DNA from: DASQFQ01 sp038327685
GTDB lineage: Bacteria > Actinomycetota > Thermoleophilia > Solirubrobacterales > Solirubrobacteraceae
Assembly (NCBI GenBank): GCA_038327685.1
Contig: JBBQLH010000004.1
Span: 8,691 to 72,690, forward strand
Length of the DNA: 64,000 nt
Reading direction: 5' to 3'
This document shows positions 1-8,750 of this stretch, in pieces. Made by a program: the position numbers and the translations under genes. The notes below the pieces were generated by a model, which was not told the DNA's origin, did not search any database, and worked only from the letters and a program-made list of their open reading frames with translations. How positions within the stretch are numbered: the first letter of the stretch is position 1; each line of letters begins with the position of its first letter.

Positions 1-1
1 C

Positions 2-331
2 ACGGGCGCGGTCAAGGTGCTCGAGACCACGCACGCGGTCCACCGCTCGCGCGTGGCCGGCGAGCGGATGGACAGGGTGCGCATCGACCTGAGCTCGCCG
101 CAGTCGCTGGGCATGGACATCGCCGAGTACGAAGAGCTTCGCGAGCTGGCGCGCGAGGGCCTGGACGTGGTGGGCGACGCCCCGGTGGAGCGGCGCGCCG
201 TACTGCTCGAGATGTCGGCGTTCGCCGACTTCCTGCTTGAACAGATGCCGCGGCTCCAGCAGGAGTGGCAGGCACGCCGCGCGGCGCTGGTCGCCTCGGG
301 TGAGCTTCCCGAACGCGGAGGCCGGGCATGA
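2..331 (+). CDS. GbsR/MarR-type regulator, C-terminal part (cut by window start)
   Basis: The reading frame is open from the first bases, so only the C-terminal ~109 residues are present; the N-terminal winged helix would lie upstream. What remains (basic wing-like start, then helices with RIDLSS, EERRAVLLEM-like spacing and a PRLQQEW ending) resembles the dimerisation part of GbsR/MarR-type regulators that commonly sit in front of drug-efflux ABC genes in actinobacteria. Its stop overlaps the ATG of the ABC ATPase by 4 bases, so it is the first gene of a regulator-ATPase-permease operon and probably represses it. The family call rests on the partial sequence and the context. Confidence 0.6.
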   Translation, partial: TGAVKVLETTHAVHRSRVAGERMDRVRIDLSSPQSLGMDIAEYEELRELAREGLDVVGDAPVERRAVLLEMSAFADFLLEQMPRLQQEWQARRAALVASGELPERGGRA

Positions 332-1284
332 GCGGCGGGCGTCCACCGGCGATCGTCGCGGCGGGGCTGCACAAGTCCTTCGGCGAGACAGCGGTCCTCG
401 ACGGCGTCGACCTCTCCGTCGCCGAGGGCACGATCTTCGCCCTGCTGGGTCCAAACGGCGCGGGCAAGACGACGATCGTGCGAATCCTGTCCACGCTGAT
501 TCCCGCCAACTCGGGCGAACTGCGCGTGGCCGGTCACAACGTGGTGGGCGCGCCGGACGCGGTGCGGGCCGCCATCGGCGTGACCGGCCAGTTCTCCGCT
601 GTCGACACGTTGCTGACCGGCGAGGAGAACCTGCGGTTGATGACCGACCTGAACCATCTCGGCCGCCCCGCTGGACGTGCGCGGGCGGCCGAGCTCCTCG
701 AGCGGTTCGAGCTCGCCGACGCGGCACAGCGACTGGTGTCGACCTACTCCGGCGGAATGCGCCGCCGACTCGACCTGGCGATGACACTCGTCGGCTCCCC
801 GCGGGTGATCTTCCTCGATGAGCCCACGGCCGGGCTCGACCCGCGCAGCCGCCGCACCATGTGGGACAGCATCCGGGACCTGGTCGCCGGCGGCGTCACG
901 ATCTTCCTCACGACCCAGTACCTCGACGAGGCCGACCACCTCGCCGACAGTGTCGCGGTCCTGGACCACGGCCGGATCGTCGCCGAAGGCACACCGGGCG
1001 AGCTCAAACGGCGCATCCCGGGCGGCCACGTCGAGCTGCAATTCAGCGACACGAACGACCTCCGCGCGGCCGCCGGCCTCCTCGGCGCCGCGTCCGAAGA
1101 CGAAGACAAGCTCCTCCTCCAGGTGCCCAACGACGGCAGCGTCGCCTCGTTGCGGCGTCTGCTCGAGCAGCTTGACGACGCCCGCATCGAGGTCGAGCAG
1201 CTCTCAATCCACACCCCCGACCTCGACGACGTGTTCTTCGCGGTCACCGGTCACGCGACCGCCGAGGCGGCGGCACTGTCATGA
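328..1284 (+). CDS. Daunorubicin-resistance-type ABC exporter, ATP-binding protein (DrrA-like)
   Basis: A 318-residue cytoplasmic ATPase that would power a two-gene drug or lipid exporter. Walker A is GPNGAGKTT at residues 41-49, the Q-loop lies in TGQFSAVD (~90), the signature is YSGGMRRRLDLA (~140), and Walker B plus catalytic Glu is VIFLDEPTAGLD (~157), followed by the D-loop and the H-loop region (Gln replaces the usual His in LTTQYLDEAD, as is common in DrrA proteins). The C-terminal ~90 residues form the DrrA-type extension ending in the DLDDVFFAVTGH motif. It overlaps the regulator before it and the permease after it by 4 bases, so translation is coupled. The substrate cannot be read from sequence. 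Confidence 0.93.
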   Translation: MSGGRPPAIVAAGLHKSFGETAVLDGVDLSVAEGTIFALLGPNGAGKTTIVRILSTLIPANSGELRVAGHNVVGAPDAVRAAIGVTGQFSAVDTLLTGEENLRLMTDLNHLGRPAGRARAAELLERFELADAAQRLVSTYSGGMRRRLDLAMTLVGSPRVIFLDEPTAGLDPRSRRTMWDSIRDLVAGGVTIFLTTQYLDEADHLADSVAVLDHGRIVAEGTPGELKRRIPGGHVELQFSDTNDLRAAAGLLGAASEDEDKLLLQVPNDGSVASLRRLLEQLDDARIEVEQLSIHTPDLDDVFFAVTGHATAEAAALS

Positions 1285-2084
1285 GCACCCTCACCTACAC
1301 CGTCATCGATTCGACCACGATGCTGCGCCGCAACCTACGGCGCCTGCTGCGCTACCCATCGATGACGCTGCTGCTGGTCGGCATGCCGATCGTCTTCCTG
1401 CTGCTGTTTGTCTACGTCTTCGGCGGCCAGCTCAGCCACGGCCTCGGCAGCGGCCTCGCCGGTGGCCACGCCGGCCGGGCCGGCTACCTCAACTACGTGA
1501 CGCCGGGCATCCTGCTGATGACCGTGGCCGCCGCCGTCCAGGGCACCGCGATCGTCGTCGCAATGGACATGACCGGCGGCATCACCGACCGCTTCCGTAC
1601 CATGGCAATCGCCCGCGCGGCTGTCCTTACAGGCCACGTGCTCGCCAGCCTCATCCAGACGCTGATCAGCATCGCGATCGTTCTCGGTGTTGCGCTCGCG
1701 CTCGGCTTCCGACCCACCGCAGGCCCCCTGCACTGGCTGGCCGCGACCGGCGTGCTGACGCTGTTCACCCTCGCCCTCATCTGGCTCGCCACCGCGCTCG
1801 GCCTCGCCGCGAAAAGCGTCGAGACGGCCAGCAACACGCCGATGTTCCTGACCCTGCTCCCCTTCCTCGGAAGCGGCTTCGTGCCCACCTCCACCCTGCC
1901 GACGGGCCTGCGGCAGTTCGCCGAGTACCAGCCCTTCACACCGGTCACCGAAACCGTGCGCGGGCTGCTCACCGGAACCTCGATCGGCACGCACGCCGTC
2001 GCCGCCATTGCCTGGAGCATCGGCATCGCCCTCGCCTCCTACCTCTGGGCCGTACACCTGTACACACACCGTCAGCCGAGCTGA
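1281..2084 (+). CDS. ABC-2 type exporter permease (DrrB-like)
   Basis: A 267-residue inner-membrane protein of the ABC-2 permease family. About six hydrophobic segments are visible: near residues 30-52, 73-95, 115-140, 150-172, 180-195 and 235-258. The ABC-2 signature region is present (FRTMAIAR after an amphipathic stretch, then LPFLGSGFVP and EYQPFTPVTETVRGLL). The length is typical for DrrB. ATGA overlap with the ATPase makes it the transmembrane partner of that protein, and the operon ends here. Substrate unknown; drugs, glycolipids or siderophores are all possible. Confidence 0.92.
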   Translation: MSTLTYTVIDSTTMLRRNLRRLLRYPSMTLLLVGMPIVFLLLFVYVFGGQLSHGLGSGLAGGHAGRAGYLNYVTPGILLMTVAAAVQGTAIVVAMDMTGGITDRFRTMAIARAAVLTGHVLASLIQTLISIAIVLGVALALGFRPTAGPLHWLAATGVLTLFTLALIWLATALGLAAKSVETASNTPMFLTLLPFLGSGFVPTSTLPTGLRQFAEYQPFTPVTETVRGLLTGTSIGTHAVAAIAWSIGIALASYLWAVHLYTHRQPS

Positions 2085-2603
2085 ACTAACGCCACCGGCC
2101 CAGGCCCGATGGCCGGTCAGCCAGAGCGCCGCTCGGCGAACCCGCTCCTCGCGAGAAGCACGACGCTGGTCCGGCCGGTATCCACGGGAACCGTCGAGGC
2201 GGCGGCGGCGCGCTCCCCGCGCCCGCTTACGCCCAGATGCGAGCGCCCGAGTACCGATCCGGAGCGCGCCTGCTGCGGACGAGGTTCAGGCGTGTCGTGG
2301 GCTCGATGGGCCGCTGTCGCTCCACCCTCAGGATGCGAGCGTGAGGCGGCCACGGACGCGACGCTCGAAGCTCGTCCTTTGCAGGCGCCGGGGCTAGGTC
2401 CGGCGCGAACTCGCTTACACGAACGAGGCGGAATGAGGATCTGGGCAGCGCGCCCAAGATCGCCGGGCTGAAGATCGGGGTGTCCGCGGTCGAGTCCGGG
2501 TCGCGCCATCCGGTTGGCCGGGCTTCGCTCCGCAACGGGCGCAACCGCGTGAATGGGACGTCTGCACCATGCGCGGCGACGCCGTGGGGGGCAGAATGCG
2601 TCC
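2085..2603 (+). other. 519-base non-coding stretch with a tRNA-like scar
   Basis: No convincing gene between the DrrB-like permease and the histidine kinase. Open frames here lack ribosome-binding sites and family-like sequence. The only structured element I recognise is the degenerate tRNA-Phe 3' end at 2468-2509, listed separately. The stretch probably marks an old integration boundary. Confidence 0.6.
2468..2509 (+). repeat. Degenerate tRNA-Phe 3'-end copy (candidate att site)
   Basis: These 42 bases match 14522-14564 at 39 of 43 aligned positions (three substitutions, one missing T in the T loop). They keep CTGAAGATC (anticodon loop with GAA), a T-arm-like stretch with CGAGTCCGGGTC and the terminal CGCCAT. 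No D arm or 5' acceptor strand precedes it, so it is not a gene. Partial tRNA 3' ends in direct orientation are the usual footprint of integration by tyrosine recombinases, and one such recombinase lies between the two copies. Confidence 0.65.
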
Positions 2604-4637
2604 GTGGCCATCGACGCTGTCACGGTCGGCCGGTCCGCCGCGGCCCCGTCGCGGATTCGGCGGGTCGGCCCGGCGTTGGCGTGGGCGTGCGGGGCGGTCG
2701 TAGCGGCGATCTTCGCGGCGACGCTTCTGGTGAGCGGCGGCCCAGTGCCCTGGGACGCCGTCGTGAAGGGTGTGGCGCTGCTGCCCTTCTGCGTTCTGAT
2801 CGCCGCGGGGCGGCCGGAGATCGCGCTCGGCTGGCTCGCGTTCGGTGTCTCCGGGATGTTCGCGCTTCAGGGCTTGTGCGCCGAGGCGATCGAGCACGGC
2901 CCGGGCACGCTCACGTCGTGGGCGTTGATGTACTTGGATCGGGCGTCAGCGCTCATCGTTCCCGTCAGCTGGCTGGCGCTGATGTTGCTGCCGGACGGCC
3001 GTCTGCCAAGCCGGCGATGGCGAGGAGTCGCGGTCGGGGTGCTCGTCCTGCAGGTCGCGTTGATCAGTGGGTGGTGCCTGCTGGAGGGCAGCGCGGCGGC
3101 GCCGGATTCGACGCATCGGGTTGCCGGCGAGAACCCGATCGGTGTGCTTCCCGAGACGTGGACGGGGCCGATCGACTCGGCTGCGCTTCCGATCCTGGTG
3201 GGGCCGCAGCTGCTTCTCCTGTTGGCGATTGTCGTCCGCGTCCGGCGGGCGGTGGGGGAGGAGCGGCGGCGTCTGGTGAGCCTGCTCGGCGCGGTCGTGC
3301 TGTTCGCCTTCTCGCAGTTCCTCTCCGAGGCGGCTGAGGGGTACTCGCGGGTCGCCGCCGACGGGCTCGACGTCGTGGGAGGGATCGTCCTGGGCGCGGG
3401 ACTGACGGCCGCGGTGCTGCGACGGCGGATGCACGAGGTCGAGGTCGTGATCCATCACGGGCTCGTCTACGGCGTGCTCACGCTCACGATCGCAGGGGTG
3501 TACGTCGGGCTCGTGGCGGTGTTCGGTGCGCTCGGCCAGGACCTGCCGCCATTTGGCATCGGGCTCGTCGCAGGCACCGTGGCGCTCGCCCTGCTGCCGT
3601 TGCGCGGCGTGCTCCAGCGCGTGCTGGGCCGGGCGTTGTACGGCGACGTGCACGACCCCCGCGCGGCGGTTCGGCGGCTGACCGAGACCGTGACGGAGGC
3701 GACGACGCTGGACGCCGTGATCGACGGCCTGGCCAGAGCGACGAGGACCTCGCTGCGGGCCGCCGCGGTGACGGTCGAGGTCCAGGGCCGCGTGGCGCAG
3801 ATCGGGACGCCGGGGACCGGCGAGCAGATCGCGCTGCCGCTGCGGGCCGGCGACGAGCGCGTCGGCGCACTGGAGGTCGTCTTCCCCGCGGCGCGTCGGG
3901 TCCAGCGCCAAGAGCGCGAGCTGCTCGACGAGCTCGCCGACCACGGTGGCCGAGCGGCTCACGCAGTGCTGATGGCGGAGGCGCTGCTGGCCAACCGGCA
4001 GCTGCTCGTGTCGGCCCGCGAGGAGGAACGCTCGCGCCTGCGGCGGGATCTGCATGACGAGCTCGGGCCCACGCTCGCTGGGTTGGCGATGCAGCTCAAC
4101 GGGCTGCAGGAGGTGCTCGCGAGCGACCCCGCGACGGCCGCGGAGCGGCTTGGGCGCCTGGAGGCTGCGACGCGCGGCGCACTTGACGACGTCCGCCGCC
4201 TGAGCCGCGACCTGCGTCCGCCGAGCCTCGACGAGCTCGGCTTGGTGGGGGCGCTCGAGCGAGTGGCGCAGGACGCGGGATTGGCCCTGACGGTCGAGGG
4301 CGACCGACGGGTCGGCGGCGCGGTCACGCCGGCGGTGGAGGTCGCGGCATACCGAATCGGAGCCGAGGCACTGATGAACGTCGTACGCCACGCAGGTGTC
4401 GGCACGGCCTCGCTGCGGGTGGCGAGGGATGACGACGCGCTCCGCCTCGAAGTCGCGGACGAGGGCACCGGGACCGGTGGTGCGCCCGCGGGCGTGGGGA
4501 CGCTGGCGATGCGCGAGCGGGCCGAGGAGCTCGGCGGCAGGCTCACCACCCACGACCGGCCCGGCGGCGGCACGGTCGTCGTGGCGTGGCTGCCGGCGAC
4601 GCGGGCCGGCGGCGAGAGCGGACGGGAGACGGCGTGA
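2604..4637 (+). CDS. NarL-type sensor histidine kinase, multi-TM
   Basis: About 677 residues from GTG 2604; an ATG at 2553 in the same frame would add a basic, unlikely 17-residue leader. The N-terminal half holds roughly eight hydrophobic segments, followed by a GAF-like region (LTETVTEATTLDAVIDGLARATR onward), the HisKA_3 dimerisation box with the phospho-acceptor His in RRDLHDELGPTL, and an HATPase_c domain with the N-box EALMNVVRHA and a GVGTLAMRERAEELGG G-box. It autophosphorylates and passes phosphate to the regulator encoded next, whose GTG overlaps this stop by 4 bases. Signal unknown. Confidence 0.88.
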   Translation: MAIDAVTVGRSAAAPSRIRRVGPALAWACGAVVAAIFAATLLVSGGPVPWDAVVKGVALLPFCVLIAAGRPEIALGWLAFGVSGMFALQGLCAEAIEHGPGTLTSWALMYLDRASALIVPVSWLALMLLPDGRLPSRRWRGVAVGVLVLQVALISGWCLLEGSAAAPDSTHRVAGENPIGVLPETWTGPIDSAALPILVGPQLLLLLAIVVRVRRAVGEERRRLVSLLGAVVLFAFSQFLSEAAEGYSRVAADGLDVVGGIVLGAGLTAAVLRRRMHEVEVVIHHGLVYGVLTLTIAGVYVGLVAVFGALGQDLPPFGIGLVAGTVALALLPLRGVLQRVLGRALYGDVHDPRAAVRRLTETVTEATTLDAVIDGLARATRTSLRAAAVTVEVQGRVAQIGTPGTGEQIALPLRAGDERVGALEVVFPAARRVQRQERELLDELADHGGRAAHAVLMAEALLANRQLLVSAREEERSRLRRDLHDELGPTLAGLAMQLNGLQEVLASDPATAAERLGRLEAATRGALDDVRRLSRDLRPPSLDELGLVGALERVAQDAGLALTVEGDRRVGGAVTPAVEVAAYRIGAEALMNVVRHAGVGTASLRVARDDDALRLEVADEGTGTGGAPAGVGTLAMRERAEELGGRLTTHDRPGGGTVVVAWLPATRAGGESGRETA

Positions 4638-5257
4638 TCCGGGTCGTCCTCGTCGACGATCATCCGATGTTCCGCGAAGGGCTGCGGTTCACGCTGGAGC
4701 GCGCCGAAGACATCCAGGTCGTTGGAGAGGCCGACGACGGCCACCAGGCGCTGAGCCTGATCGCCGAAGTCGACCCCGACGTGGTGGTGATGGACCTCGC
4801 GATGCCCCGGCTCCACGGGCTCGCCACAACCGAGCGATTGGCTGCCGACGGCGCCCGGGCCGGCATCCTCGTCCTGACCTTCTCGGAGGAGGACGCCGCC
4901 GTGTTCGCCGCGGTCCGGGCCGGCGCGCGCGGCTACCTCGTCAAGGGCGTCGCAGCCGAGCAGGTCGTCAGCGGCGTACGCGCCGTCGCGGCCGGGCATG
5001 CCGTGTTCGGACCCAGCCTGGCGACCCGGATGCTCGAGTTCTTCGGCGGCGGCCGGCCGCGTGAGCCGCGATTTCCTGAGCTGTCTGAGCGCGAGCACGA
5101 GGTCCTGGCCCATCTGGCGAACGCTTGGACGAACCAGCGGATCGCCGACGAGCTCGTGATCTCCCCGATCACGGTCCGCAACCACGTCTCGAGCATCCTC
5201 ATGAAGCTCCGCGTGACGAACCGGCGCGAGGCGATGCTCCGGTACCACGACCGATAG
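4634..5257 (+). CDS. NarL/FixJ-type response regulator
   Basis: A 207-residue two-domain regulator. The receiver domain has the acidic pocket VDDHP near the start, phospho-acceptor Asp in VVVMDLAMPRLHG (~52), Thr in LVLTFSE and Lys in YLVKG. The C-terminal LuxR-type helix-turn-helix contains LSEREHEVLAHLA, TNQRIADELVISPITVRNHVSSILMKL. Start GTG 4634 overlaps the kinase stop, so the two form a cognate pair. Which promoters it controls is not visible; the membrane protein gene just downstream is the nearest candidate. Confidence 0.93.
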   Translation: MIRVVLVDDHPMFREGLRFTLERAEDIQVVGEADDGHQALSLIAEVDPDVVVMDLAMPRLHGLATTERLAADGARAGILVLTFSEEDAAVFAAVRAGARGYLVKGVAAEQVVSGVRAVAAGHAVFGPSLATRMLEFFGGGRPREPRFPELSEREHEVLAHLANAWTNQRIADELVISPITVRNHVSSILMKLRVTNRREAMLRYHDR

Positions 5258-5322
5258 TTGGGTCATGCGAATGGGTCATCCGCACCATGTGCGGGAGCCG
5301 AGGATTCGGCAGCGTTCCTGGA

Positions 5323-6024
5323 ATGAAGAACACACCTGACATGCACGGACCCCTGAACGAGCGCCGCTTCGACACGAGGCTTGCGGGGCTGTCGCTGATC
5401 GCGGCCCCAGCGCTGCTGTTGCTCGCGAATGCGATCGACCCGAGCGCGAGCGCCAACGCGGCCGCGCGGTTGCCCGAGATCAGCGACAACCCGGCGCGGT
5501 ATGTCGCGGCCGGCTATCTGATGGTGCTCGCGGCGTGGACGTTCGTGCCGGGGCTGGTCGGGCGCTGGCATCTGTTCCAGGGGCCGCGCGTCACCGCGGG
5601 TCAGGTCGGCGCCGGGTTGCTGATGATCGGGATGATCACCACGGTCGCGTTCTTCGGCTTCGGCGTCTATGAGTACGAGGCCGCCACGTCCGAGCTCGAC
5701 CCGGCCCAGATGGCTCAACTCGCCGACAACGCCGAGGCTTCGGCGGTCGCAATCCCGCTCCTCGTCGTCTTCCTCGTCGGCGTCGTCATCGGGAGCCTCA
5801 TCGTCGCCTGGTCGCTTTGGCGGCGCCACATCGCTCCGGTCTGGTCACCCGCGGCGATCGTCGTCGGGTCGATCCTCAACTTCCTCGCCGACAGCGCCGC
5901 GCTGAGCGCGACGGCGTTCGCATTCCAGCTCGTCGGGTTCGGCTGGGTCGGCCTGCGGCTGCTTCGCGGAGCCGACGCGAACGCGTGGCGCGCGAGCTCC
6001 ACGACGTCATCGGCCACAGCATGA
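5323..6024 (+). CDS. DUF4386-like integral membrane protein
   Basis: 233 residues from ATG 5323. Six or so hydrophobic stretches are visible (about residues 20-38, 62-82, 98-120, 145-170, 178-195, 200-215), with conserved-looking NPARYVAAGYLMVLAAW and an acidic loop. Length and pattern resemble DUF4386-type membrane proteins often found beside two-component systems. Function unknown. The last ~18 codons overlap a different reading frame that encodes a kinase H-box fragment, so the natural C-terminus may have been lost at a DNA junction near 5970. Confidence 0.6.
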   Translation: MKNTPDMHGPLNERRFDTRLAGLSLIAAPALLLLANAIDPSASANAAARLPEISDNPARYVAAGYLMVLAAWTFVPGLVGRWHLFQGPRVTAGQVGAGLLMIGMITTVAFFGFGVYEYEAATSELDPAQMAQLADNAEASAVAIPLLVVFLVGVVIGSLIVAWSLWRRHIAPVWSPAAIVVGSILNFLADSAALSATAFAFQLVGFGWVGLRLLRGADANAWRASSTTSSATA

Positions 6025-6116
6025 CGGCCGATTTGCTCCAGGCCGCTGCGGCGCGCCGCGTCCGGGAGAGCGACCGCGGGGGGCTCCCGCGGCGCTGCGC
6101 GCAATCGGAACGTTGA
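5970..6116 (+). pseudogene. Fragment of a NarL-type histidine kinase (H-box only)
   Basis: In the frame starting at 5970 the DNA encodes RRERVARELHDVIGHSMT followed by an Ala-rich helix with AAARRVRESD. This is a textbook HisKA_3 box with phospho-acceptor His, but nothing of the sensor or ATPase domain is present and the frame closes at 6116. It overlaps the 3' end of the DUF4386-like gene in another frame. I read it as debris from a second two-component kinase joined here by deletion. Confidence 0.65.
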
Positions 6117-6281
6117 CCCGTGACGCTCGCAGCGATGACGCGTCGGGCGGCGGACCTCGCTGGCAACAGTTCGCTCGCGGTGGAACTGACGCCGCGGCGG
6201 CACGCAAGCGGGCGTCTCGACCGGCGAACGCGACAGGCCCGCAATGGACGAGTTTCGGTCCGAGCAAACCGCGCCGGCGCG

Positions 6282-6475
6282 GTCGTGTGACGATCGCATT
6301 GGTTCTCGAAGCGGCTGCTGGCTCGAGCGAGCAGCGGGAGCACGAGGCCCGCTCCCGCTGCTCGGGCGTGGGGCTGCTCAGAGCCGCAGGCCAGCGGTGG
6401 CGGACATCATCGGCGCCCGCCGGGCGTGGACGGTGGCGATGATCTCCTCGGTGTCGATGCCCTGCAGGTAGATCG
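6282..6475. repeat. Integrase 3'-end repeat, copy A
   Basis: Roughly 195 bases covering the last ~30 codons of the recombinase plus its downstream hairpin. A diverged copy lies at 8742-8935 at an almost constant offset of 2460 bases, with one base deleted near 8904. Copy A is continuous with the intact recombinase gene; copy B is cut off. The pair shows that this recombinase unit was present more than once in the island. Confidence 0.75.
6330..6362 (-). terminator. Hairpin downstream of the recombinase gene
   Basis: Twelve-base perfect inverted repeat, AGCAGCGGGAGC at 6330-6341 and its complement at 6351-6362, with a 9-base loop, starting 15 bases past the recombinase stop. There is no T-run, as is common in high-GC actinobacteria. 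The same stem is kept in copy B (8792-8820) although the loop sequence differs, which supports a functional hairpin. Confidence 0.6.
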
Positions 6476-7079
6476 AGGTCGTGCCGAGGTTGGCGTGGCC
6501 GAGCTGGCGCTGGATCACGTTGAGCGGCACGCCCTCGCGCGCGAGTTCGACGGCATGCGCGAGGCGCAGCTGATGCGGCGCGAAGCGGCGCCGGATACCC
6601 GCTTGGGCCGCGAGCCGGCGGAACTCGACGCGCACGTTGGCGCTCGACCAGGGCCGTCCGCGGGTCGGGCCGTCGATGACACAGAACAGCGGCCCGACCG
6701 GCAGCTCGACCCGGGCGTCCAGCCAGGGGCGCAGCTGCTCCCAGCCCCAGGCGTCCATGCCGATCTCCCGGCGACGACCGCCCTTACCGTTACGCACCAG
6801 CAGTGAGCCGCGCCTGGGGTCAAGGTCGCGCTCACCGAGCGCGAGCGCTTCCTGGATGCGCAGGCCGCCGCGCCAGAGCACGACGATCAATGCGCGCAGC
6901 CTGTAGCCGTGGTGGTCGTCGCTGGCCTCGCGCATCACGGCCACGATCTCCTCCACGCTCGGCGGATCGGCGGGATAGATCCGCCCCTTGTTGCGAGGCG
7001 GGCGCCCCGCGTGATACCCAGGCAGCGTCGCCGGCGAACGCCGCCTGCCGGCGGCATCGAGAACTGCTGAAACGGTCAT
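6378..7079 (-). CDS. Tyrosine recombinase/integrase
   Basis: 233 residues from ATG 7079, preceded by an excellent GGAGGAGGG ribosome-binding site; a longer frame upstream is not needed. The catalytic domain shows the first Arg in GGLRIQEALAL, the Lys region in VRNGKGGRRRE, HQLRLAHAVELAREG (H-x-x-R box), RQLGHANLGTTSIY with the second His and the nucleophilic Tyr, and a short tail. The N-terminal SAM-like core-binding domain is reduced (about 50 residues), so the protein is shorter than typical phage integrases. It is the only intact recombinase in the island and may have used the tRNA-Phe 3' end as target. Confidence 0.85.
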   Translation of the reverse strand: MTVSAVLDAAGRRRSPATLPGYHAGRPPRNKGRIYPADPPSVEEIVAVMREASDDHHGYRLRALIVVLWRGGLRIQEALALGERDLDPRRGSLLVRNGKGGRRREIGMDAWGWEQLRPWLDARVELPVGPLFCVIDGPTRGRPWSSANVRVEFRRLAAQAGIRRRFAPHQLRLAHAVELAREGVPLNVIQRQLGHANLGTTSIYLQGIDTEEIIATVHARRAPMMSATAGLRL

Positions 7080-7320
7080 GGGAGCCCTCCTCCCACTCGC
7101 AGCGGACAGAGCCCGCTGCCCTACCAGCGCTCGCGCATCCAGCGAACGGCAGCATTGGAGACCCGCGCTCGCGTCGCCTGGGCGAAGCGGAAGTGCGTGG
7201 CTCATCGACGACACGACCGAGTGTCGTCCGGAGCGGGTGTCAGCCGGGCTTCCGAGGAGACGACCGCGTCCAGGCGAACGGAGAAGTGATGGGGTTGCCG
7301 CGTTCTGAGAGGATCCAGCA

Positions 7321-7716
7321 ATGAGCGCTCCCGAGGATGTAATACGGCGCTATGTGGACGCCACCTCAGCGGCCGATGGAGACACAGCCGCGGGTTTGAT
7401 GACCGATGATGCGGTGATCGAGCTTCCCGACGGCGGCGTCCTGAGAGGCAAGGAAGGTGCCCGCCAGTTTGCCGCCAAACATACGGAGATTGACGGCCGA
7501 AAGCAGGCGGTTACGCTGACCTCGCTTGAACCTCGTACACGGAACCGCTTTGTCGCGACGCTCCTGATGACGAGCCGCGAGGTCGCAACGGATGAGGTTC
7601 TGTACTCGATGGACGTTGGATCCGTGATCGAGGTGCGCGACGGGCTGATTACGCGCAACCAAGTCTTTCCTTCCCCCGACGAGGCTACTGCCGCGGCGGA
7701 GCAGGCTGAACTCTGA
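7321..7716 (+). CDS. SnoaL-like / NTF2-fold protein
   Basis: 131 residues, ATG 7321 with AGAGGATC upstream. The pattern DVIRRYVDATSAADGDTAAGLMTDDAVIELPDGG and the later GKEGARQFAAKH is the standard N-terminal half of SnoaL-like ketosteroid-isomerase-fold proteins; the C-terminal half has the matching strands with VIEVRDGLITRNQVF. Such proteins are small cone-shaped enzymes or binders of unknown substrate. A decayed relative lies at 8511-8750 and another family member follows at 7853. Confidence 0.78.
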   Translation: MSAPEDVIRRYVDATSAADGDTAAGLMTDDAVIELPDGGVLRGKEGARQFAAKHTEIDGRKQAVTLTSLEPRTRNRFVATLLMTSREVATDEVLYSMDVGSVIEVRDGLITRNQVFPSPDEATAAAEQAEL

Positions 7717-7852
7717 GCTGCTCGTCCGGCGACGGAGTGATGTCGCTGTCAAAGCGAGAGGAGCGGCCGGCTGCGAGGTGGATATGCCCGAGGAGGGATC
7801 GCGTGCGGCGCTGGTTGCTCGGTTAGGCTGACCGGCCGGTAGCGGAGGCGAC

Positions 7853-8359
7853 GTGACGGATGAGCGCAACAAGGACCTGGTCAGCCGACACTTCGAGGAG
7901 ATCTGGAATCACCGGGATCTCAGCGCGTGCGAAGAGCTGATGGCGAAGGACTTCGTCGAGCACGCCGCTGCGCCCTTCGCCGATTCCCCGCCGGGAGCGG
8001 TGGACGGGCCGCAGGCCATGCGCGGCACGGTCGAGTGGCTGGTCAGCCAGTTTCCAGACATCCACATGACGATCGACGAGCTGGTCGCTGACGGTGACAT
8101 CGTGGTCGCCCGCGTCACCTCAGAGGGGACGAACACGGGCAAGCCCAACGGCTTCCTACCGCCCAGCGGTAAGCGGTTTCGCTCTCAACAGAGCCACTGG
8201 TTCCGGGTTCAGGATGACAAGCTGGCCGAGCACTGGGCCACTCGAGACGACCTGGCCTCCATGCTGCAGCTCGGGGTGGTCACGCCGCCGCGACTCGGTG
8301 CACTTCTTCGCCAGGCCCGGGCTGCAGCGAGCCGTCAGGTCAAGCGGTTGCGCAGCTAG
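7853..8359 (+). CDS. Ester cyclase-like SnoaL-family protein
   Basis: 168 residues from GTG 7853 (AGCGGAGGC upstream). The opening NKDLVSRHFEEIWNHRDLSACEELMAKDFVEH, the middle QFPDIHMTIDELVADGDIVVARVT and HWFRVQDDKLAEHWATRDD are typical of the SnoaL/ester-cyclase subgroup (polyketide cyclase fold). In such proteins Asp and His in the hydrophobic pocket do acid-base chemistry. Real substrate unknown. It is separated from the preceding SnoaL-like gene by 136 bases. Confidence 0.82.
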   Translation: MTDERNKDLVSRHFEEIWNHRDLSACEELMAKDFVEHAAAPFADSPPGAVDGPQAMRGTVEWLVSQFPDIHMTIDELVADGDIVVARVTSEGTNTGKPNGFLPPSGKRFRSQQSHWFRVQDDKLAEHWATRDDLASMLQLGVVTPPRLGALLRQARAAASRQVKRLRS

Positions 8360-8510
8360 ACGTTGAGCATCAGGCCGGCCGTCCGATTCGAACCTGGCGC
8401 CCAGTTGTCGTCCGCAGCGATAGCCCCGGCGGCCCCAGCCACTGCTGCCGCTTCTGCCCACGAGGCGGCAGCCTGGCTGGCGGCCGTCGAGCACCGTTCT
8501 GTCGACGCAG

Positions 8511-8750
8511 GTCCCGGCTGCGATCGAGGCGTTAGTCGACCGGGTTTCCGCAGGGGACGGCGACGCGGCAGCCGAATGGGTGCATGCCGACGCCGAGTTC
8601 GAGCTGCCCGGTAGCCAGTCGCTACCGGCGGGTTCGGCAGGAGCTCAAGCGTTTGCGAGTCGTCACGGTGCGGTCGTCCCCTGTGACGCCCACGCAGCGC
8701 TCGCTCCGGACGATGTGCAGGCGCGCGAAGGTTCTGGCGAGGTCTTGTGA
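8511..8750 (+). pseudogene. SnoaL-like gene fragment without a start
   Basis: The frame from 8511 encodes AAIEALVDRVSAGDGDAAAE, then DAEFELPGSQSLPAG and AQAFASRHG, which aligns with the N-terminal half of the SnoaL-like protein at 7321. There is no start codon or ribosome-binding site, and the frame stops at 8750 inside the integrase-repeat copy B. It is therefore a 5'- and 3'-truncated relic, probably cut when copy B arrived. Confidence 0.6.

Noticed and set aside
8363..8614. Plus-strand open frame of 83 codons after the ester cyclase gene
   Set aside because: No ribosome-binding site, low-complexity Ala/Arg translation; the SnoaL-like relic is in another frame here.
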